DNA from: Streptomyces nojiriensis
GTDB lineage: Bacteria; Actinomycetota; Actinomycetes; Streptomycetales; Streptomycetaceae
Length of the DNA: 64,000 bases
Direction: 5' to 3'
NCBI RefSeq assembly: GCF_017639205.1
Contig: NZ_CP071139.1
Location: 5,951,501-6,015,500, forward strand
Below the pieces are notes generated by a model. It worked only from the letters and a program-made list of their open reading frames with translations. It did no database searches and had not been told where the DNA came from. Positions 57,180-64,000 of the stretch are shown piece after piece. Each line of letters opens with the position of its first letter. Position 1 is the stretch's first letter. Made by a program: the position numbers and the translations under genes.

Positions 57180-60100
57180 TTACGCCTCGAAGACCTCGTT
57201 CAGCAGGAGCTGCTGCTCCGCCTGGTGGCGCTTCGCGGAGCCCACCGCCGGCGACGAGCCGTGCGGGCGCGAGATGCGCCGCAGGCGCTCGCCCGACGGG
57301 ACGTCCGCGCCGACCGCCAGGTCGAGGTGGTCGATCAGGTTCAGCGCGATGAACGGCCACGCACCCTGGTTCGCCGGCTCCTCCTGGGCCCAGATGTACT
57401 TCGCCGCGTTCGGGAACTTGGCGATTTCCGCCTGGAGTTCCGCGCCCGCCAGCGGGTACAGCCGCTCGATGCGGATGATCGCGGTGTCCGTGATGCCGCG
57501 CTTCTCGCGCTCGGCCTCCAGGTCGTAGTAGACCTTGCCGGCGCAGAAGACGACCTTGCGGACCGCGTTCGCGTCCACCGTGGTGTCACCGATGACCGGA
57601 CGGAACGAACCGGTCGTGAACTCCTCCGCCTTCGACGCCGCCGCCTTCAGACGCAGCATCGACTTCGGGGTGAAGACGATGAGCGGCTTGTGGTGCGGGT
57701 TGTGGACCTGCCAGCGCAGCAGGTGGAAGTAGTTCGAGGGCAGGGTGGGCATGGCCACCGTCATGTTGTCCTGCGCGCACATCTGGAGGAAGCGCTCGGG
57801 ACGCGCGGACGAGTGGTCCGGGCCCTGGCCCTCGTAGCCGTGCGGGAGGAGCAGCGTGACGCCGGAGGTCTGGCCCCACTTCTGCTCGGCCGAGGAGATG
57901 AACTCGTCGACGACGGTCTGCGCGCCGTTGACGAAGTCACCGAACTGGGCCTCCCAGAGGACCAGCGCGTCCGGACGGGCCAGCGAGTAGCCGTACTCGA
58001 AGCCCATGGCCGCGTACTCGGAGAGCAGCGAGTCGTAGACGTTGTAGCGGGCCTGGTCCTCCGACAGGTAGAGGAGCGGGGTGTAGTCCTCGCCCGTTTC
58101 CCGGTCGATGAGGACCGCGTGGCGCTGGCCGAAGGTGCCGCGGCGGGAGTCCTGGCCGGACAGCCGGACCGGGGTGCCCTCCATCAGCAGCGAGCCGAAG
58201 GCGAGGGTCTCGCCCATGCCCCAGTCGATGGTGCCCTCGTCGATCATCGCCGCGCGGCGCTGCAGCTGCGGCAGCAGGCGCGGGTGGACGGTGACGCCCT
58301 CGGGGATGGTGACCTGGGACTCGGCGATCCGCTTGACGACGTCCTGGGAGATCGCGGTGTTCACGGCGACCGGGAAGTCGGCGGACGGGGCCGGGGCGGC
58401 CGGCGCGGCGACCGCGGGCTGCGTGGCGGCCTCGCGGACCTCCGCGAAGACCTTCTCCAGCTGGCCCTGGAAGTCCTGGAGCGCCTGCTCGGCCTCTTCC
58501 AGCGTGATGTCGCCGCGACCGATGAGGGACTCGGTGTAGAGCTTGCGCACCGAGCGCTTCTTGTCGATCAGGTCGTACATCAGCGGCTGCGTGAAGGCCG
58601 GGTTGTCGGACTCGTTGTGGCCGCGGCGGCGGTAGCAGATGAGGTCGATGACCACGTCCTTGTTGAACGCCTGGCGGAACTCGAAGGCCAGCCGGGCCAC
58701 GCGGACGACGGCCTCGGGGTCGTCGCCGTTCACGTGGAAGATCGGCGCCTCGATCATGCGGGCCACGTCGGTCGCGTACATCGAGGAACGCGAGGACTCC
58801 GGGGCGGCGGTGAAGCCGACCTGGTTGTTGATGACCACGTGCACGGTGCCGCCGGTGCGGTAGCCGCGCAGCTGCGACATGTTCAGCGTCTCGGCGACGA
58901 CGCCCTGGCCCGCGAAGGCCGCGTCGCCGTGGAGCGCGAGCGGGAGGACCGTGAAGTCCGTGCCGCCCTTGTTGATGACGTCCTGCTTGGCGCGGGCGAC
59001 ACCCTCCAGGACCGGGTCGACCGCCTCCAGGTGCGAGGGGTTCGCGACGAGCGAGACCTTGATCTGCTCGCCGTCCAGGCCGGTGAAGGTGCCCTCGGCG
59101 CCCAGGTGGTACTTGACGTCGCCGGAGCCGTGCATGGACTTCGGGTCGAGGTTGCCCTCGAACTCGCGGAAGATCTGCGCGTACGACTTGCCGACGATGT
59201 TCGCCAGGACGTTCAGGCGGCCGCGGTGGGCCATGCCGATGACGACCTCTTCGAGGCGTGCCTCGGCGGCCGAGTCGATGACGGCGTCGAGCAGCGGGAT
59301 GACGGACTCGCCGCCCTCCAGGGAGAAGCGCTTCTGGCCGACGTACTTCGTCTGCAGGAAGGTCTCGAAGGCCTCCGCCGCGTTCAGGCGGCGCAGGATG
59401 CGCAGCTGCTCCTCGCGCTCCGGCTTGGAGTGCGGGCGCTCGATGCGGTCCTGGATCCAGCGGCGCTGCTTGGGGTCCTGGATGTGCATGAACTCGACGC
59501 CGGTGGTGCGGCAGTACGAGTCGCGCAGCACGCCGAGGATGTCGCGGAGCTTCATCATCGACTTGCCGGAGAAGCCGCCGACCGCGAACTCGCGCTCCAG
59601 GTCCCACAGGGTGAGGCCGTGCTCGGTGATGTCGAGGTCGGGGTGCTTGCGCTGCTTGTACTCCAGCGGGTCGGTGTCGGCCATGACGTGGCCGCGGACC
59701 CGGTAGGAGTGGATCAGCTCGAAGACGCGGGCGGCCTTCGTGACGTCGTCGTCGTGCGAGGCGTCGATGTCCCGGTTCCAGCGGACGGGCTCGTACGGGA
59801 TGCGCAGCGACTCGAAGACGGCGTCGTAGAAGCCGTCCTCGCCGAGCAGCAGGTTCGCGACGATGCGCAGGAACTCGCCGGAGGCCGCACCCTGGATGAC
59901 CCGGTGGTCGTAGGTCGAGGTCAGGGTCATGACCTTGGAGATGCCCAGCTTGTTCAGGGTGTCCTGCGAGGTGCCCTGGAACTCGGCGGGGTAGTCCATG
60001 GAGCCGACGCCCATGATGACCGACTGTCCGGGCATCAGGCGGGGCACGGAGTGGACGGTGCCCAGGCCGCCGGGGTTGGTGAGGGAGCACGTCACGCCGG

Positions 60101-61091
60101 TGAAGTCGTCCATCGTCAGCTTGCCGACGCGGGCGCGGCGGACGATGTCCTCGTAGGCCTGCCAGAACTCGAAGAAGTTGAGGGTCTCGGCCTTCTTGAT
60201 GCCGGCGACGACGAGCTGGCGGTCGCCGTTGGGCTTCACCAGGTCGATGGCGAGGCCGAAGTTCACGTGGTCGGGCTTGACCAGGGTCGGCTTGCCGTCC
60301 TTCTCCGCGAAGGAGTAGTTCATCGACGGCATGGCCTTGATGGCCTGCACCATCGCGTAGCCGATCAGGTGCGTGAAGGAGATCTTCCCGCCCCGGGCGC
60401 GCTTGAGGTGGTTGTTGATGACGATGCGGTTGTCGAACAGCAGCTTCACCGGGACGGCGCGGACGGAGGTGGCCGTCGGCACGTCGAGGGAGGCGTTCAT
60501 GTTCTTGGCGACGGCAGCCGCCGGGCCGCGGAGCGTCACCAGCTCGGGGCCCGCGGGGGCCTCGGTGGCGGGCGCGGCCTTCTGGGGGGCTACGGCGGAG
60601 GGGGCGGGCGCGGCCGGTGCGGCGGCCGGGGCCTGGGAGGTGACAGTCACAGCAGGGGCACCAGAGGGGGTGGCAGGAGCAGGGGCAGGAGCTGACACAG
60701 GCGCAGAAGCTGGCGCGGCGGCAGCCGCTCCAGGGGAGCCGGCGCTCGCACCGGGTGTTGGGGCAGGGGCTGCGGCGCGCGCCGCCCCCGTGGCGGCGGC
60801 GTCGGCGACCTGCGGCGCCGCGGTGACGGTGGTGGCGGCCTGTGCGGAGGCGCCGTCCGTCGTCGCGGGCTTCTCGGGACCGTCCGACTTCACCGGAGCG
60901 ACAGCGCCCCCCGGCTTGTAGTCGGCGAAGAAGTCCCACCAGGCCCGGTCGACCGAGTTCGGGTCCTGGAGGTACTGCTGATAGATCTCGTCGACGAGCC
61001 ACTCATTGGCACCGAAGCCTGAGGCAGGGTTCTTCCCGCCCTCTGCTGCTTCGGTCGTGGTGCTCGAGTTACTGGGGGACTGTGGCGACAC
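57180..61091 (-). CDS. kgd: Multifunctional 2-oxoglutarate decarboxylase/dehydrogenase E1-E2 protein
   Basis: 1303 residues, the actinobacterial fusion (Kgd, OdhA type) that feeds 2-oxoglutarate into succinyl-CoA. After NEWLVDEIYQQYLQDPNSVD (E1 N-terminal helix) there is an Ala/Pro-rich linker (about 80-190), then an E2 acyltransferase domain whose catalytic His lies in TYDHRVIQGAASGEFLRIV. The thiamine-dependent E1 core follows (HRGRLNVLANIVGKSYAQIF; GDAAFAGQGVVAETLNMSQL; NNQVGFTAAPESSRSSMYAT) and the C-terminal transketolase-like domains. A lipoyl domain is absent, as in the family. GTG 61091 (VSPQSPSNSS) is taken; the frame upstream to 61166 is not family-like. Confidence 0.95.
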   Translation of the reverse strand: MSPQSPSNSSTTTEAAEGGKNPASGFGANEWLVDEIYQQYLQDPNSVDRAWWDFFADYKPGGAVAPVKSDGPEKPATTDGASAQAATTVTAAPQVADAAATGAARAAAPAPTPGASAGSPGAAAAAPASAPVSAPAPAPATPSGAPAVTVTSQAPAAAPAAPAPSAVAPQKAAPATEAPAGPELVTLRGPAAAVAKNMNASLDVPTATSVRAVPVKLLFDNRIVINNHLKRARGGKISFTHLIGYAMVQAIKAMPSMNYSFAEKDGKPTLVKPDHVNFGLAIDLVKPNGDRQLVVAGIKKAETLNFFEFWQAYEDIVRRARVGKLTMDDFTGVTCSLTNPGGLGTVHSVPRLMPGQSVIMGVGSMDYPAEFQGTSQDTLNKLGISKVMTLTSTYDHRVIQGAASGEFLRIVANLLLGEDGFYDAVFESLRIPYEPVRWNRDIDASHDDDVTKAARVFELIHSYRVRGHVMADTDPLEYKQRKHPDLDITEHGLTLWDLEREFAVGGFSGKSMMKLRDILGVLRDSYCRTTGVEFMHIQDPKQRRWIQDRIERPHSKPEREEQLRILRRLNAAEAFETFLQTKYVGQKRFSLEGGESVIPLLDAVIDSAAEARLEEVVIGMAHRGRLNVLANIVGKSYAQIFREFEGNLDPKSMHGSGDVKYHLGAEGTFTGLDGEQIKVSLVANPSHLEAVDPVLEGVARAKQDVINKGGTDFTVLPLALHGDAAFAGQGVVAETLNMSQLRGYRTGGTVHVVINNQVGFTAAPESSRSSMYATDVARMIEAPIFHVNGDDPEAVVRVARLAFEFRQAFNKDVVIDLICYRRRGHNESDNPAFTQPLMYDLIDKKRSVRKLYTESLIGRGDITLEEAEQALQDFQGQLEKVFAEVREAATQPAVAAPAAPAPSADFPVAVNTAISQDVVKRIAESQVTIPEGVTVHPRLLPQLQRRAAMIDEGTIDWGMGETLAFGSLLMEGTPVRLSGQDSRRGTFGQRHAVLIDRETGEDYTPLLYLSEDQARYNVYDSLLSEYAAMGFEYGYSLARPDALVLWEAQFGDFVNGAQTVVDEFISSAEQKWGQTSGVTLLLPHGYEGQGPDHSSARPERFLQMCAQDNMTVAMPTLPSNYFHLLRWQVHNPHHKPLIVFTPKSMLRLKAAASKAEEFTTGSFRPVIGDTTVDANAVRKVVFCAGKVYYDLEAEREKRGITDTAIIRIERLYPLAGAELQAEIAKFPNAAKYIWAQEEPANQGAWPFIALNLIDHLDLAVGADVPSGERLRRISRPHGSSPAVGSAKRHQAEQQLLLNEVFEA

Positions 61092-61361
61092 GGCGGCAAC
61101 CGCCCTCTTCCGCTTCACAAGGTATGGACAGCGGGAATAAAGGCTACGCCTCCTCGGGCGCTGCATGCAGGCCGGGCGGGACTTACGTCGCGCAGGTCAC
61201 ATCGAACGGCGGGTTTCATCACGTGGAATGGCGGGAAACGAGCCTGGTTCGGGTAGGGGGCACCGAGGTTGCGGCCCCCATGGCTTCGCACCCCTGACGG
61301 ACCCCGGTTCGTGTGGCCGAGATCATGTCCTTCCCACTCGAACCCTACGTCAACACGAGAC

Positions 61362-62443
<1,082 letters not shown>

Positions 62444-62447
<4 letters not shown>

Positions 62448-63184
62448 GCCTGGGCCGGGGTCTCCAGGGCGTACCCGACGCCGTGGACCGTACGGATCCG
62501 CTCCGCCCCGATCTTGCGGCGCAGGGCCTTGATGTGGCTGTCGACGGTACGGGTCCCGGACGCGTCGGCCCAGTCCCACACCTCGGCCAGCAGCTGCTCC
62601 CGGGAGAGCACCGCCCGCGGGGTCCCGGCCAGGCACACCAGCAGGTCGAACTCGGTGGGGGTCAGGTGTACGTCCTCGGTGTGCACCCGGACCCGGCGCT
62701 GTGCGTGGTCGATCTCCAGATCGCCCAGGCGCAGGGTGGCCCCGCGCGGGGTGTGCGCGGCCATGGTGGCCCGCTCCACGCGCCGCAGCAGGACGTGGAC
62801 CCGGGCGGCCAGCTCGCGCATCGAGAACGGCTTGGTCATGTAGTCGTCCGCGCCGACCCCGAGCCCGACGAGCAGGTCGGTCTCGTCGTCACGCGCCGTG
62901 AGCATGAGGACCGGCACGGGCCGCTGCGCCTGGACCCGGCGGCAGACCTCCAGGCCGTCGAAGCCGGGCAGCATGATGTCGAGGACCAGCAGCTCCGGCA
63001 GCCAGCTCTCGGCCGCCGCGACGGCCGAGGGGCCGTCGCCGGCGGTCTGCACCTGGAAGCCCTCCGCGCGCAGGCGGGCCGCGATGGCCTCGGCGATGGT
63101 GTGGTCGTCCTCGACGACCAGCACACGCCGCTGGGCGCCCGGTGTCGCCGCGGCGCTCTGATGGGTGGTGTGTGTCTGTTCCAT
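62444..63184 (-). CDS. OmpR-family response regulator
   Basis: 246 residues. The receiver domain has acidic pocket VLVVEDDHTIAEAIAARLRA and phospho-acceptor Asp in LLVLDIMLPGFDGLEVCRRV, then KPFSMRELAARVHVLL. The winged-helix output domain is at 150-246 (HLTPTEFDLLVCLAGTPRAV, RTVDSHIKALRRKIGAERIR). It is the first gene of the operon with the kinase above and lies upstream of kgd, though co-regulation is only a neighbourhood guess. Confidence 0.93.
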
Positions 63185-63302
63185 GTCCGCCCCTGAAGAT
63201 CCCGCGTGAATGGGAGGCAGCGTAGAGGAGGCGTCGGCCTGCGGCTACGTGGGGTTCGGACATGGCATATGTACGGGACCACAGTAAGCGGAATATGTGA
63301 TA

Positions 63303-63337
63303 CCGGGTGCCGGTCCCCCCACGGGACCGGCACCCGG
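63303..63337 (-). terminator. Terminator between the GH3 gene and the two-component operon
   Basis: Fifteen-base perfect arms (63303-63317 and 63323-63337) around a 5-base loop, after the GH3 stop at 63351. Confidence 0.75.
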
Positions 63338-63350
63338 CGGGCGAGACCGG

Positions 63351-64000
63351 TCAGGTGCCTCGCCGTTCCTGGCCTCCGAGCGGCTCCTGGGAAGGGGCCC
63401 GGAGGGTGCTCGGGGGGTGCTCGGGCGTTGCCCGGGGCCGCTGGAGGGGCAGCCCGTGGCCGTGCGGGAAGACCGGGTCGAGCGTGTCGTTCGGCACATC
63501 CGGACGGGAGGCCTCGACGGCCTTCATCGAACGCGGGAGCTCGAAGGGGAGGCGGCCCTCGGGGGCGGCGCGCCCGAAGGCGACGTCCAGCAGCGCGGCG
63601 TCGCAGGCCCCGTAGTCGGCGACCAGGGCCGCCGCGCGCTCGGCGATCTCCGGGATGACGGCGGCCCGCTCCAGGTTGATGCAGACCAGGGTCGGGACCC
63701 GGTCCAGGAGAGCCAGGATCTCCGCGAGCTCGGGCTCGGGGAAGGCCAGTGAACCCGAGTGGAAGTAGGACTCGAAAATGTTCTCCCGCGGCTCGTACGG
63801 GGTACGCAGCCGCAGTACGGCGAGATCCGCGTCCGCCGGGTCGCCGACGACCTCGCCGTACCCGGCGGCGACGGCCGCGTCCACGTTCCGCACGTACAGC
63901 TTCGGCCCCGCGGTGAGCGGGAGCAGCCCGTCCGGGTTGGTCAGGACGGTGAGGGAGCGGCGCTGGGCCGCGGCCCCCAGGGCCGTGAAGTCGGACCGGC
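63351..64000 (-). CDS. Glycoside hydrolase family 3 C-terminal domain protein (5' end outside window)
   Basis: The last 216 residues of a GH3 enzyme, of the beta-glucosidase or N-acetylglucosaminidase type. RSLTVLTNPDGLLPLTAGPK is the inner-sheet segment of the GH3 C-terminal domain, followed by DADLAVLRLRTPYEPRENIF, VCINLERAAVIPEIAERAAA and AALLDVAFGRAAPEGRLPFE, a region conserved in the family. The catalytic nucleophile Asp would lie in the N-terminal TIM barrel, which is cut off. The substrate is unknown. Confidence 0.85.
   Translation of the reverse strand, partial: RSDFTALGAAAQRRSLTVLTNPDGLLPLTAGPKLYVRNVDAAVAAGYGEVVGDPADADLAVLRLRTPYEPRENIFESYFHSGSLAFPEPELAEILALLDRVPTLVCINLERAAVIPEIAERAAALVADYGACDAALLDVAFGRAAPEGRLPFELPRSMKAVEASRPDVPNDTLDPVFPHGHGLPLQRPRATPEHPPSTLRAPSQEPLGGQERRGT

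Noticed and set aside
57138..60695. 1185-codon open frame on the + strand opposite kgd
   Set aside because: Composed of Arg/Val/Gly/Asp codons mirroring the high-GC antisense of kgd, with no recognisable domain. kgd itself is a well-conserved gene.

Overview
The window is high-GC actinobacterial chromosome, almost certainly Streptomyces. The marker genes are a nickel superoxide dismutase with its maturation protease, an EshA-type encapsulin, a snapalysin with a divergent LysR regulator, a SigB-like sigma factor with its anti-sigma partner, NsrR/Hmp, and the fused 2-oxoglutarate decarboxylase. Many genes look leaderless, with a TANNNT box about six bases before the start codon. From memory, and unchecked, this core gene order resembles the sigH to kgd stretch of S. 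coelicolor.

Layout. 0-6.3 kb: lipid kinase (cut by the left edge), small membrane protein, ushX-like anti-sigma and sigH-like sigma factor, UBP zinc finger, Na+/H+ antiporter, PLP desulfhydrase/deaminase, superinfection-immunity-like peptide. 6.4-9 kb: peptidoglycan amidase, then hmp and nsrR with clear palindromic operators. 9.2-11.6 kb: family 2B encapsulin shell and its polyprenyl synthase neighbour. 11.8-20 kb: GNAT, reductase, zinc ribbon, snapalysin/LysR, ECF sigma operon, DUF4097-PadR operon, a hairpin mini-element. 20-26.5 kb: small HTH and ClpN pair, medium-chain dehydrogenase, malic enzyme, polar amino-acid ABC transporter.

26,974-36,027 is an integrated mobile element of about 9.05 kb. 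It splits a methyltransferase gene whose two halves rejoin exactly in frame through a 3-bp GTC core. It carries a large serine integrase, two HNH nucleases and a relic of a third, a secreted chitin-binding-like protein and an HK97-type major capsid protein, with no recognisable terminase, portal, protease or tail gene. At the right end is a module of DUF6879, XRE/DUF5753 regulator, a 58-residue Cys-rich peptide, an adenosylhomocysteinase-like protein and a NUDIX hydrolase. It could be a phage satellite or a decayed, domesticated prophage.

36.4-38.3 kb returns to core genes (CGNR protein, sodX/sodN, DUF6104). 38.4-51.3 kb is a predicted biological-conflict island, all on the + strand: trypsin-VMAP-C protease, MoxR AAA+ ATPase, SAV_2336-type vWA protein, FxsA-like RiPP precursor, FxsB radical-SAM/SPASM maturase, HExxH peptide hydroxylase, and a TIR/NB-ARC/TPR protein (FxsT). 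It joins a VMAP ternary system to an FxSxx-COOH peptide system and is the strongest candidate for an incompletely understood system here.

51.3-54.3 kb is decayed DNA with at least two pseudogenes (TetR, XRE/TPR-like). 54.3-57 kb holds a HAD phosphatase, a secreted protein with three 44-residue repeats, another small secreted protein and a coiled-coil protein. 57.1-64 kb is core again: kgd, a two-component pair and a glycoside hydrolase family 3 gene cut by the right edge. I saw no rRNA, tRNA or CRISPR array.
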